The notes beneath the pieces are model-generated. The model searched no databases. It was not told the origin of the DNA and worked only from the letters and a program-made list of their open reading frames with translations. 64,000 nucleotides of DNA from Alphaproteobacteria bacterium (GTDB taxonomy: Bacteria; Pseudomonadota; Alphaproteobacteria; UBA8366; GCA-2717185). Position 1 is the first letter of the stretch, and the number at the start of each line of letters is the position of its first letter. Positions 34,056 through 42,978 of the stretch are shown here, one piece after another. The translations under genes and the position numbers were made by a program. The stretch is from positions 1,741,019 to 1,805,018 of the forward strand of contig WLWY01000001.1 of assembly GCA_012103325.1 (NCBI GenBank). Reading direction: 5' to 3'.

Positions 34056-34910
34056 CTAGCCCGCCAGTGTGCATTTACCGTTGCGGATCACGACCACATC
34101 CCGCTCTGCCAGGCGGCATTGGAACGAGACGATGTTGCCGTCGCGCCACATGTCCGTGATGATCGTTTCGCCCGGATAGACCGGTGCGGAGAAGCGCACG
34201 TCGAGCCCGGTGATCATGGTATGGTCGTAGTCGCAGATCGTTTTCAGAATGGCGAGGCCAGCCGTCCCATAGGTGCAGAGCCCGTGCAGGATGGGCACCG
34301 GAAAACCAACGCTCTTGGCCAGTACCGGATCGGCATGCAGCGGGTTGCGGTCGCCGTTCAGGCGATAGAGCAGTGCCTGATCGGGGCGTGTTTCGAGTGC
34401 GCAGGAAGTGTCCGGATCACGGTCCGGCGTCACGTGCGGCGTGGGGCTCGGTCCGGTTGCGCCACCGAAACCGCCGTCGCCGCGCGCAAAGGTGGCACTG
34501 GTCGCGGTGAACATTGGCGCGCCGTCTGCTTTCGACCGCGCAAGTGTTTCAGAAATGATAAGTGCGCCTTTGCCGGCACCCTTGTCATACGCTTCGACGA
34601 CTCGCGCATCGGCGACGATTTCGCCTTCCGGCGGCAGCGGCCGATGCAGGGTAAGTTTCATCTCACCGTGCAAGACCTTTGAATAATCGTAGCCGCAATC
34701 CTTCAGCAACGGCATGCGTGTCAGAACGGCTGCCATCGTTGGGACCGTTTTCAGCGTCTCGCGTTCGAAGGTATAGGCCAATTCCGTTTCGTCCAGTGGG
34801 TCGCGCGCCATGCCGACGCCCAGCGCGTACAGCATGGTTTCCCGGTCACCATATTGGAATTCCTGGCCTTCCATTTTCAGCGACATGATGTGGTCGTAGT
34901 CGATCGCCAT
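34056..34910 (-). CDS. MaoC-family enoyl-CoA hydratase (hydratase 2 type)
   Basis: 284 residues with two hot-dog domains, as in hydratase 2 of peroxisomal multifunctional enzyme. The catalytic motif is in the C-terminal half: LYRLNGDRNPLHADPVLAKS with the Asp-x-x-x-x-His dyad, followed by FPVPILHGLCTYG. The N-terminal half (MLYALGVGMARDPLDETELA) is the non-catalytic hot dog. It should hydrate trans-2-enoyl-CoA to the (R)-3-hydroxyacyl-CoA, which the adjacent SDR can oxidise. It is 31 bases upstream of the SDR start and 39 bases after the acyl-CoA dehydrogenase. Confidence 0.9.
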   Translation of the reverse strand: MAIDYDHIMSLKMEGQEFQYGDRETMLYALGVGMARDPLDETELAYTFERETLKTVPTMAAVLTRMPLLKDCGYDYSKVLHGEMKLTLHRPLPPEGEIVADARVVEAYDKGAGKGALIISETLARSKADGAPMFTATSATFARGDGGFGGATGPSPTPHVTPDRDPDTSCALETRPDQALLYRLNGDRNPLHADPVLAKSVGFPVPILHGLCTYGTAGLAILKTICDYDHTMITGLDVRFSAPVYPGETIITDMWRDGNIVSFQCRLAERDVVVIRNGKCTLAG

Positions 34911-34949
34911 CGCAGTTTCCTCCCTGTCAATATCCGCGGCTGTCGTTTT

Positions 34950-36185
34950 TTAGCTTGTGCCCTGCGGCAGGTCGTTGAACGAAACGTCCTTATCGACGCG
35001 GATATCGGGCGGTAGCCCAAGCACGCGCTCGGCGATGATGTTGCGCAGGATTTCGTCCGTGCCGCCGGCGATGCGGCCGCTTGGCGAGGACAGTAGTGCT
35101 TCCTGGAACAGAGCGCGCATCGGCATCGTCTCGTCGTCGAGCATGATGCCAGCCATGTCCATCAGTTCCATGCCGAAATTTGCGATCTCCTGATGTTTCA
35201 TCCCAGCGACAACTTTGGTGATCGAGGCTTCCGGGCCCGGTTCGGCGCCGCGCGACAGCGCGGTCACGGTGCGCAGACGCGTCAGCTTGAGTCCCTGCAT
35301 CTGGATATACCAATCCGCGAGTTTCTCCCGCACTGCTGAATTGGCGATAGCAGGGCCATCCTCGAGGTCGAGGTTCCGCGCCAGTGAGAATATTTCGTCG
35401 AAATCCGGCGCCGGCCGCTCACCGACCGCGAGCCGCTCGTTCATTAGCGTTGTGATCGAGACCCGCCAGCCATTGCCGACATCGCCAAGCCGTTGCGAAT
35501 CCGGGATCCGCACATCGGTGAAGAAGACTTCGTTGAAGTTCGAGACGCCGGAAACCTGTTTGATGCGGCGCACCTCTATGCCAGGTGACTTCATGTCGAG
35601 GAAGAAGTAGGTCAGCCCTTTGTGCTTCGGGGCGTTCGGATCGCTGCGCACGACAATGACTCCGTAATCGGAAAAGTGTGCGCCAGACGTCCAAATTTTC
35701 TGCCCGTTGATCACCCAGTCGTTGCCGTCGCGCACGCATCGCGTCCGCAATCCCGCAAGGTCCGATCCGGCGGAGGGTTCAGAGAATAGCTGGCACCAGA
35801 CTTCCTTACCTTCCAGTGCGGGGAAAGCATAGCGGGACTTCTGCTCCTCCGTCGCGTAGGTCAGCATCGTCGGAATGCACATACCGAGTCCGATCTCGTA
35901 GACCCCGCGCGGCGCGATGAAATTGCTTTCTTCCTGGTTGTAGATGATCTGTTGAATCTGGCTGCCGCCCTGGCCGCCATACTCCCTCGGCATGGTAATT
36001 CCCGCATAGCCGGCGGCGTATTTTTTAGTCTGCCAATCCTTCGCCAGGGGCACCAGATCGTCCGAGCCGTATTTCACCTTGAAGGTTTTGCCGGGTTGCT
36101 TTGGTTCGGCGTTCTCGCTCAACCAAGTGCGCACACCGGCCCGGTATTCAGCCTCTTCGGGAGTGTCTGAGAAATCCATGATCAA
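34950..36185 (-). CDS. Acyl-CoA dehydrogenase
   Basis: 411 residues. The ACAD layout is complete: helical N-terminal domain with TPEEAEYRAGVRTWLSENA, the FAD-contacting EVWCQLFSEPSAGSDLAGL, WVINGQKIWTSGAHFSDYGV, and the C-terminal FAD-binding end GRIAGGTDEILRNIIAERVL. It resembles FadE-type enzymes of steroid and branched-acyl degradation. First gene of the - strand set, it should introduce the alpha-beta double bond hydrated by MaoC. The LysR gene lies 149 bases upstream in the same orientation. Confidence 0.9.
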   Translation of the reverse strand: MIMDFSDTPEEAEYRAGVRTWLSENAEPKQPGKTFKVKYGSDDLVPLAKDWQTKKYAAGYAGITMPREYGGQGGSQIQQIIYNQEESNFIAPRGVYEIGLGMCIPTMLTYATEEQKSRYAFPALEGKEVWCQLFSEPSAGSDLAGLRTRCVRDGNDWVINGQKIWTSGAHFSDYGVIVVRSDPNAPKHKGLTYFFLDMKSPGIEVRRIKQVSGVSNFNEVFFTDVRIPDSQRLGDVGNGWRVSITTLMNERLAVGERPAPDFDEIFSLARNLDLEDGPAIANSAVREKLADWYIQMQGLKLTRLRTVTALSRGAEPGPEASITKVVAGMKHQEIANFGMELMDMAGIMLDDETMPMRALFQEALLSSPSGRIAGGTDEILRNIIAERVLGLPPDIRVDKDVSFNDLPQGTS

Positions 36186-36334
36186 GCCTCGATTTCGCGG
36201 GGCGGGCGCCTGTCCGCAGCGTTGTATTCGATAATCGGCATGCGCGCGGTATTTGTACAGCTATGGAATAATCAAACCCGCTTTGAACAATAGTCAATTC
36301 AGCTTCTTGCCGCCTATCGTTGCTCCAAATGTAC

Positions 36335-37312
36335 CTATTTACGTGAAAGATCGGAAGGAAGGGCGTCGCCGGCGATGTTGATAACCTTCATGTCGGCCGG
36401 GAGTACGGATTGCGAAAGCGCTTCCGTTTCCGCGACGCGTGACGCGATCCAGTTACGGAACGCTTCTATTTTCCAATCGGTGCGCCGCGCTTCGAGACAA
36501 ACAATGCAATAGCTCTGCTGCGAACGGATGCTGAGCGGCAAGGGTACGACCAATCGCCCGGCCGCGATATCCTCCGCGACGAAAAGACGTTGTCCCAATG
36601 CGATCCCGAGGCCGTCGCGTGCGGCCCGATATGCATTGGATGAGTTCTCGAAGCGCATCTCACGCGAAACAACCAGATCGCCGGCACCGGCGGCGTTCAA
36701 CCAATCGGGCCAGTTGGGAATGCGTGCCGTCGAGTAGAGTAGGGTGTGGTGGCGCAAGTCGCTCGCGTTGCGTAGCGGAGGACCGTTTTCCAGCAGTGCA
36801 GGGCTGCAAACTGGAAAGTGATCGGCGTAAAACAGCTCATCAAAATGAATGCCGGGCCAATGTTCGGGACCGATCCACAGCCCCACATCGACTTGGCCGT
36901 CATAGAGTCCTACGGGTTCGCTGGATGCGACGAGCTTGAGGTCGATGCTGGGGTGCAGGGCGCGGAACGAATCCAGGTTCGGCAGCAGCCACTCTATGGC
37001 CAGTGTGGTGAACGAAAAAACGGAGAGGCTTGAAGGCTCGGTATGGCCACGAAAATCCTCCGTCGCAGCGTCGATCCGGTCGAATGCTTCCGTTAGCGCG
37101 TTCGCGTATGTCAGCCCCTTTGCTGTCAGTTCGACACCGCGCGGATTGCGAAAAAACAGGGTATCGTCAAGATACGATTCAAGACGCGATATCTGCCGGC
37201 TGACGGCGCCCGTTGTCACGGACAGTTCCGTTGCGGCGCCGGACAAACTGCCGTGCCGGCTCGCTGCCTCAAAGGCGCGCAAGGCATTCAAAAGAGGAAA
37301 CCGCCGGCGCAT
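36335..37312 (-). CDS. LysR-family regulator (GcvA-like)
   Basis: 325 residues from ATG 37312; the frame is open further upstream, but that extension is not family-like and the DNA-binding domain begins RRRFPLLNALRAFEAASRHG. The helix-turn-helix is SLSGAATELSVTTGAVSRQI; the effector domain follows from about 90 with PSIDLKLVASSEPVGLYDGQ and VDVGLWIG. GcvA-type LysR proteins regulate amino acid and catabolic genes. It sits between two acyl-CoA gene sets and is divergent from the TauD gene (239 bases apart), making either set a likely target. Confidence 0.87.
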   Translation of the reverse strand: MRRRFPLLNALRAFEAASRHGSLSGAATELSVTTGAVSRQISRLESYLDDTLFFRNPRGVELTAKGLTYANALTEAFDRIDAATEDFRGHTEPSSLSVFSFTTLAIEWLLPNLDSFRALHPSIDLKLVASSEPVGLYDGQVDVGLWIGPEHWPGIHFDELFYADHFPVCSPALLENGPPLRNASDLRHHTLLYSTARIPNWPDWLNAAGAGDLVVSREMRFENSSNAYRAARDGLGIALGQRLFVAEDIAAGRLVVPLPLSIRSQQSYCIVCLEARRTDWKIEAFRNWIASRVAETEALSQSVLPADMKVINIAGDALPSDLSRK

Positions 37313-37550
37313 TCTTTTCTCGATTTGAATTTTTCTCAAGTCTAGCTTGATTTTATTGAAGTTGAAAAGGTTTCTTTGATTTTGAAAGATGGTGGAAACC
37401 GCCGATGGGCTCGTCTTCTGGCGCATTAAGCGGTGAGCGTGCATTTTGAGTTTTCCTGAAATCGCGCGCCGCGCCCAACAGCAAATTGTCTAACAACAAG
37501 CGCGGTGAAATCATTTTCGCGGTCCTATACGGGCACCCGGGAGGAATGAT

Positions 37551-38402
37551 ATGGCGGAGCAAACCATCGATGTGCGGCGGGTTGCCGGCTCGCTTGGCGC
37601 GGAAATCTTCGGCGTGGATCTGTCGCGGGATTTGACCAATCAGACCTATGACGAGATCCATGAAGCCTTCCTTGACCATCAGGTTCTGTTCATTCGCGAC
37701 CAAAATCTGACACCGCCGCAACAGGCTGCGTTTGCGCGGCGCTTCGGGCCGCTGAACGAATACCCGTTCGTAAAGGGACTGGAAGACGCCCCCGAGATCA
37801 TCGAGATCGTCAAGGAGCCGGACGAGACGATAAACTTCGGCGGCGTCTGGCATTCCGACACGACCTATCTGGATAATCCGCCGCTGGGTACCGCGCTTTA
37901 CGCGCTGGAAGTGCCGGCGGCCGGTGGCGATACGATGTACGCGAATATGTACGATGCCTATGACACGCTTTCGGATGGTATGAAACACATGCTCGCACCG
38001 TTGACCGGCGTTAGCAGCGCGGCATTGCGTCGCTCGGGCGGCAGGGCCAAGGGCATTGGTAAAACAAGTACGATGACGCCTTTGAATATGGACAAGGCCG
38101 AGACGATCACGGCGGAGCATCCGGTAATCCGTACGCATCCGGAAACGGGCCGCAAGGCGTTGTACGTCAACAGTGCGCATACGGTCTGTTTCAAGGGCAT
38201 GACCGAAGAGGAAAGCAAGCCGCTGATCGAATATCTATGCAATCACGCGGTCCGTCCCGAATTTACCTGCCGCTTTAAATGGGAAATCGGAACGCTCGCG
38301 ATTTGGGATAATCGCTGCGTCCAGCATTTCGCGATAAACGACTATCATGGTGAACGCCGCCGTATGCACCGCGCGACAATCGTCGGCGACCGGCCGCATT
38401 AG
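37551..38402 (+). CDS. TauD/TfdA-family 2-oxoglutarate dioxygenase
   Basis: 283 residues. The iron-binding facial triad is His101 and Asp103 in VWHSDTTYLDNPP and a distal His273 in RRMHRATIVGD. Arg274 or the arginine after it is placed to bind 2-oxoglutarate. The N-terminus (LGAEIFGVDLSRDLTNQTYD and HQVLFIRDQNLTPPQQ) is typical of the family. Members hydroxylate taurine, alkylsulfates, 2,4-D or other acids. A strong GGGAGGA site precedes it. It is followed 15 bases later by an acyl-CoA dehydrogenase, suggesting it converts a compound into an acid or carbonyl fed into CoA chemistry. Confidence 0.9.
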   Translation: MAEQTIDVRRVAGSLGAEIFGVDLSRDLTNQTYDEIHEAFLDHQVLFIRDQNLTPPQQAAFARRFGPLNEYPFVKGLEDAPEIIEIVKEPDETINFGGVWHSDTTYLDNPPLGTALYALEVPAAGGDTMYANMYDAYDTLSDGMKHMLAPLTGVSSAALRRSGGRAKGIGKTSTMTPLNMDKAETITAEHPVIRTHPETGRKALYVNSAHTVCFKGMTEEESKPLIEYLCNHAVRPEFTCRFKWEIGTLAIWDNRCVQHFAINDYHGERRRMHRATIVGDRPH

Positions 38403-38417
38403 GAGAAATTAGGTCCA

Positions 38418-39479
38418 ATGAGCGACGACAACATCATCATCGATGCGACAACGCGGATTTTTCAGGACCTCTGCGACCCGCAGACGGTCACGAATGCCGC
38501 GGACGCCAGCTGGAAGACGCCGCTTTGGGAAGCGCTGGAGGAATCCGGTTTGACCCAAGCCTGGACGCCGGATGATCTGGGCGGTGCCGGCGCGACGATC
38601 GTCGACGGTTTCGACGTGCTGCGGGTTTCCGGCGAGTTTGCGGTGCCTGTGCCGCTGGCGGAAACGCTTCTCGCCGGCTGGCTATTGTCCCGCGCGGGCA
38701 TTGTCGTGCCGCCCGGTGCGATGACGATTGCCCCGGCGCGTCGTGGCGAGCAACTGACGCTTGGCAACGATGGGGCGTTGGTGGGAAAGGCGCGGGACAT
38801 TCCCTTCGCGGGCGAGGCGGAAAAGATCGCGGTGATCGCGCGTCGCGGTGGCACCCCCGTGGTCGCTCTTGTCGACCGCGCCGCCTGCGCGGTTTCGGAA
38901 GGAAGCAGCCTGGCGGGTGATCCGCGGAACAGTGTCGGTTTTGATGGCGTTGTGCCCCAGGCGATATCGGAACCGGTCGATGGGCTGGACGAAGATGCGC
39001 TGATGCAGATGGGGGCCGCGGTGCGTGCCGCGCAGATGGCCGGGGCCTTGCAGGCGATCCTCGATATTTCGGTCGAATATTCGAAAGAGCGGGTCGCATT
39101 CGAGCGTCCCATCGGAAAATTCCAGGCGGTGCAGCACAATCTCGCCCGCCTGGGCGGCGAGGCTGCCGCTGCAATCGCGGCGGCGGGATCGCTTGCAGAT
39201 ACCATCGGCCGTGCCGAGCGGTTCGACGATCAGGTCTTTCTCGAGGTCGCGTCGGCCAAGATCCGTGTCGGTGAAGCAGCCGGCGAGGGGGCGGCGATTG
39301 CGCACCAGGCGCATGGGGCGATCGGGTTTACGGCCGAGCATATCCTGCATCGTTTCACGACACGGTTATGGTCCTGGCGCGATGACTTCGGCAGCGAAAG
39401 CGTTTGGGCCGTTCGGCTCGGCGAGATGGTGGCGGCGCGCGGCGCCGACGAATTGTGGCCCATGGTCGCGACACAGTAG
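38418..39479 (+). CDS. Acyl-CoA dehydrogenase-like subunit
   Basis: 353 residues, shorter than a standard ACAD. The C-terminal four-helix domain is clear: YSKERVAFERPIGKFQAVQH and IAHQAHGAIGFTAEHILHRF. The middle domain is eroded: GDPRNSVGFDGV is visible but the usual FAD/substrate loop (CSEPxAGSD) is not. It is paired with a more typical ACAD 12 bases downstream, an arrangement known for heteromeric acyl-CoA dehydrogenases (FadE26/27-like in actinobacteria), where one partner is degenerate. A heterotetramer is therefore likely; this is inference. Confidence 0.85.
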   Translation: MSDDNIIIDATTRIFQDLCDPQTVTNAADASWKTPLWEALEESGLTQAWTPDDLGGAGATIVDGFDVLRVSGEFAVPVPLAETLLAGWLLSRAGIVVPPGAMTIAPARRGEQLTLGNDGALVGKARDIPFAGEAEKIAVIARRGGTPVVALVDRAACAVSEGSSLAGDPRNSVGFDGVVPQAISEPVDGLDEDALMQMGAAVRAAQMAGALQAILDISVEYSKERVAFERPIGKFQAVQHNLARLGGEAAAAIAAAGSLADTIGRAERFDDQVFLEVASAKIRVGEAAGEGAAIAHQAHGAIGFTAEHILHRFTTRLWSWRDDFGSESVWAVRLGEMVAARGADELWPMVATQ

Positions 39480-39491
39480 CGGGAGCAAGCA

Positions 39492-40655
39492 ATGTCCAGT
39501 GCAATACAGTTCGACCCCATCAGATTGCCGCCGGAATGCGAAGCGCTCCGCGTCGAGGTCCGAGAGTTTCTCAAAGAAGAAATCGCCGCCGGTACGTTCG
39601 ATCCGATTACCGCGCCCTATCGAGACGGGTTCAATCCGGAATTCAGCCGCCGCGTTGGTGAGAAGGGCTGGATCGGCCTGACCTGGCCGAAGAAATATGG
39701 CGGTCAGGAACGCAGTTTCCTCGAACGTTACGTGGTGACCGAGGAATTCCGCGCGGTCAGTGCGCCAACCCGCGTACATTTCACCGCCGACCGGCAGAGC
39801 GGGCCGGTCCTGATCAAATATGCGCCCGAAGACATCAAGATGGATATCCTGCCGCGGATCACGCGCGGCGAATGCAGTTTCTGCATCGGGATGAGCGAGC
39901 CAGGGTCCGGCTCCGACCTGTTTGCGGCGAGTACGCGGGCCACAAAGACCGATGGCGGCTACCTCATCAACGGCGCCAAGGTCTGGACCAGTAGCGCGCA
40001 TGTGGCCGACTACATGATCGGCCTGTTCCGCACCTCGGCCTCGACGGAGGAAAACCGGCGGCACGGCCTAACGTCGTTCCTCGTTGATATGAAGAATACG
40101 CCGGGTATTACGGTAAACCCCATCAATCACATGACCGGCGTTCATGAATTTAACGAGGTTGTTTTCGAAGACGCTTTCGTGCCGGACGACCATGTGCTGG
40201 GCGAGATCGATTCCGCGTGGAAACAAGCGACCAGCGAACTGGCGTATGAGCGTAGCGGACCGGAACGGTTTCTCGAGACCATCTACATCCTCACCGAACT
40301 CGTCCGGTCGCTTGGCGAAAAGCCGGACAAGCGTGGTGCGGAAGGTATTGGCCGATTGGTCGCGCAACTCCACACCTTGCGGCGGATGTCGGTCTCTGTG
40401 AACGGCATGTTACAGGCAGGGAAAGAGCCGACACTTGAAGGCTCCATCGTCAAGGATATGGGCACACAGTGGGAACAAAAGCTGCCGCTCCGGGCCAGGG
40501 AACTCGCGGCCTTCGTCGATGAGGATGCGGGCAACCGCGCTGATTTCGATGAGCTGTTGCGGTTTGCTACGATGATTGCGCCCAAACTGACGATCCAGGG
40601 CGGTACGACGGAAGTGTTGCGCGGCATTATCGCCCGCGGCCTCGGGCTGCGATAA
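39492..40655 (+). CDS. Acyl-CoA dehydrogenase
   Basis: 387 residues with all ACAD segments: KGWIGLTWPKKYGGQERSFL, CSFCIGMSEPGSGSDLFAAS, YLINGAKVWTSSAHVADYMI and LTIQGGTTEVLRGIIARGLG. It lies 12 bases behind the shorter ACAD-like gene and 40 bases before the ADP-forming CoA ligase on the same strand. It is the probable FAD-binding partner of the pair. The substrate acyl-CoA is unknown; the LysR and TauD context suggests a xenobiotic-like or branched acid. Confidence 0.9.
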   Translation: MSSAIQFDPIRLPPECEALRVEVREFLKEEIAAGTFDPITAPYRDGFNPEFSRRVGEKGWIGLTWPKKYGGQERSFLERYVVTEEFRAVSAPTRVHFTADRQSGPVLIKYAPEDIKMDILPRITRGECSFCIGMSEPGSGSDLFAASTRATKTDGGYLINGAKVWTSSAHVADYMIGLFRTSASTEENRRHGLTSFLVDMKNTPGITVNPINHMTGVHEFNEVVFEDAFVPDDHVLGEIDSAWKQATSELAYERSGPERFLETIYILTELVRSLGEKPDKRGAEGIGRLVAQLHTLRRMSVSVNGMLQAGKEPTLEGSIVKDMGTQWEQKLPLRARELAAFVDEDAGNRADFDELLRFATMIAPKLTIQGGTTEVLRGIIARGLGLR

Positions 40656-40695
40656 GGCGATCTAAACCAATACAACGAATTGGAACGGAACAACG

Positions 40696-42843
40696 ATGCC
40701 TGATATCGGCGCGCTTCTTTCGCCGGCGACTGTTGCGGTCGTCGGCGCTTCTCCGGATGAGCATATTCTGCGCGGACGGATCATGCATGTGATGGGAAGT
40801 CATCCTTATAAAGGGACGGTCTATCCGGTCAGCCGCAGTCATGATGAAGTGCTGGGCCTGAAGGCATACAAGGCCGTTTCGGAACTGCCGGAGACGGTCG
40901 ATCTGGCAGTACTCATCATTCCGGCGGAATACGTCCCCGATACCCTGGAAGAATGCGGTTCGAAAGGCGTTCGCGCGGCGCAGATTCTTACCTCCGGATT
41001 CGCCGAAGACACCGGCGGGGCGGGTGGCGATATGCAGCAGCGCATCCGCGACATCGCGGAAAAATACGACATGGCTGTCTGCGGCCCAAACTCGGAAGGC
41101 TTCGCCAATATGGCGGCAGATTTCTGCCCTACCTTCAGTCCGGCCGTCGACGACCCGGATACGCCGCTGTTGCCGGACTGTCGCACTGATGGCCAGATCG
41201 GTGTCATCGCACAGAGCGGCGGGATGGGGTTCGCCTTCTACGACCGAGGTCGCCCCAAACAGCTTCCGTTCAGCTACGTCGTCACAACGGGCAATGAAGC
41301 CTGTCTCGAAGGCTTTCAACTCGTCGATTACATGCTGGACGATGGTGGCACAGAAATTATCGTGATGTTTGTCGAAGACATAAAAACACCGGAAATCTAT
41401 ACGAGGGTCGCGGAAAAAGCGCTGCGCGCCGGCAAGCCCATCATTGTCACCAAGATTGGCCATTCTCAGGCTGGGCAGCGCGCCGCCGCCTCGCACACCG
41501 CCGCCTTGGCGGGGTCCTATTCCGCGTATAACGCGATGTTCGAGCGTTACAGCGTGATCGAAGGGCGCGATATCGAGGAAATCGTCGACATCGCCGCCGG
41601 CTTTTCCTTTTGGGGCGACCGGTTGCCGAAGGGCAAGCGCGTCGGAATTATTACGGGATCCGGCGGCGCTGGCGGCTGGATGGCGGACACGGCGGTTGCG
41701 GCGGGCTTGTCGGTGCCGCCGCTCGATGCGGAAACACGCGCGCAGATCGACGCGCACTTGCCGAGCTATGCGACCTCGCAGAACCCGGTTGACGGGACGG
41801 CGGGTGCGATCCGCGATGTCGGTTATGCGAATCTGGCGAAGATGACGGCGGACTCCGATGAGGTGGATGCGATCATCGCGATCACATCGGCGCGCAACGC
41901 CTCGCGTTACGAGGCAGATCTGGAAGACATGACCAGGGTCGCGCGGGAAACCGAAAAGCCGATCGTATTCAATTCCTATACGATGCCGAAACCGGAAGGG
42001 TTTGCGGTGTTTGGCCGTGCCGGATACCCGGTCTTCACCAACATGCGGAACACCGCGCACGTGGTCGCGTGTATGGCCGATTACTGTGCGTTCCGGGAGA
42101 CTTTCCTCAAGATTCCTGAGATCAACACCAAACCGGAGATCCCGTCCGGCGTGGCCGACCAGCTTTCGAAGTCCGGACCCACGCTGACGGAATACGAGGC
42201 GAAGCAGGTGTTGACGGCATATGGTATTTTGACGCCGCGTGAAGTCTTGGCAACAGACGCTACTGAGGCTGTCGAGGGCGCTGCTTCTATCGAGGGATCG
42301 GTTGCGCTGAAAGTGCAATCGCCCGACATCATCCATAAGACCGAGGCCGGCGCTGTCGCGCTTGGACTCGAAGGTGGTGGCGCGGTTCGCGCGGCGTTCG
42401 ACGACGTGTCCGCCAGCGCACGCAACTACAATCCGAATGCGGATATCCAGGGTGTCCTGGTGCAGCCGATGGCGCCGCCGGGTCGTGAAATCATTCTTGG
42501 CATCAACCGGGACGATGCGTTCGGACCGATGCTGATGGTGGGGCTGGGCGGCGTCTATGTGGAAGTGATGCGCGATGTCGTTTTCGCGCCGGCACCAGTG
42601 CGTCCGGAAGAGGCGAGAGCTATGTTGGACCGCTTGCAGGGCGTGGCGTTGCTGCATGGCGTACGTGGACAGCCGCCAGCCGATATCGACGCGCTGGTCG
42701 CGCTTATGGTCACCGTTTCCCGCATCGCCGACGACTGGCGCGACGAGATTGCGGAGATCGATCTCAACCCGGTGCTGGTACATCCGGAAGGAGAAGGGGT
42801 GACGATCGTCGATGCACTGATCGTCAAGGCGAAACATGTCTAA
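40696..42843 (+). CDS. Acetate--CoA ligase family protein (ADP-forming, fused subunits)
   Basis: 715 residues. Domains in order: CoA-binding Rossmann-like (PATVAVVGASPDEHILRGRI, about 10-130), succinyl-CoA-ligase-like halves with VIAQSGGMGFAFYDRG and SHTAALAGSYSAYNAMFERY (the phosphohistidine-region block), and a C-terminal ATP-grasp from about 490 with ALKVQSPDIIHKTEAGAVAL. Fusion of alpha and beta parts in this order is typical of ADP-forming acyl-CoA synthetases. It can activate an acid or run in reverse to harvest ATP from acyl-CoA. As last gene of the TauD-ACAD-ACAD run it probably supplies the CoA thioester. Confidence 0.88.
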   Translation: MPDIGALLSPATVAVVGASPDEHILRGRIMHVMGSHPYKGTVYPVSRSHDEVLGLKAYKAVSELPETVDLAVLIIPAEYVPDTLEECGSKGVRAAQILTSGFAEDTGGAGGDMQQRIRDIAEKYDMAVCGPNSEGFANMAADFCPTFSPAVDDPDTPLLPDCRTDGQIGVIAQSGGMGFAFYDRGRPKQLPFSYVVTTGNEACLEGFQLVDYMLDDGGTEIIVMFVEDIKTPEIYTRVAEKALRAGKPIIVTKIGHSQAGQRAAASHTAALAGSYSAYNAMFERYSVIEGRDIEEIVDIAAGFSFWGDRLPKGKRVGIITGSGGAGGWMADTAVAAGLSVPPLDAETRAQIDAHLPSYATSQNPVDGTAGAIRDVGYANLAKMTADSDEVDAIIAITSARNASRYEADLEDMTRVARETEKPIVFNSYTMPKPEGFAVFGRAGYPVFTNMRNTAHVVACMADYCAFRETFLKIPEINTKPEIPSGVADQLSKSGPTLTEYEAKQVLTAYGILTPREVLATDATEAVEGAASIEGSVALKVQSPDIIHKTEAGAVALGLEGGGAVRAAFDDVSASARNYNPNADIQGVLVQPMAPPGREIILGINRDDAFGPMLMVGLGGVYVEVMRDVVFAPAPVRPEEARAMLDRLQGVALLHGVRGQPPADIDALVALMVTVSRIADDWRDEIAEIDLNPVLVHPEGEGVTIVDALIVKAKHV

Positions 42844-42978
42844 GTCACAGCATTTGTGCCTTTTGATTAGGGGGCGCGGTTGTTAAGCTACGCATAATAA
42901 ATCGTCGGGCTCCCATGCTGCGGTATTGTGGGATAGGGAGTGACAAGGCGGACATTGGAACAGAGAGCGACACGGGAT

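Noticed and set aside
40627..42837. A 736-codon antisense frame covering the ADP-forming CoA ligase
   Set aside because: It is a mirror frame of a well-conserved gene; the translation is histidine/arginine-rich, has no domain and no ribosome site.
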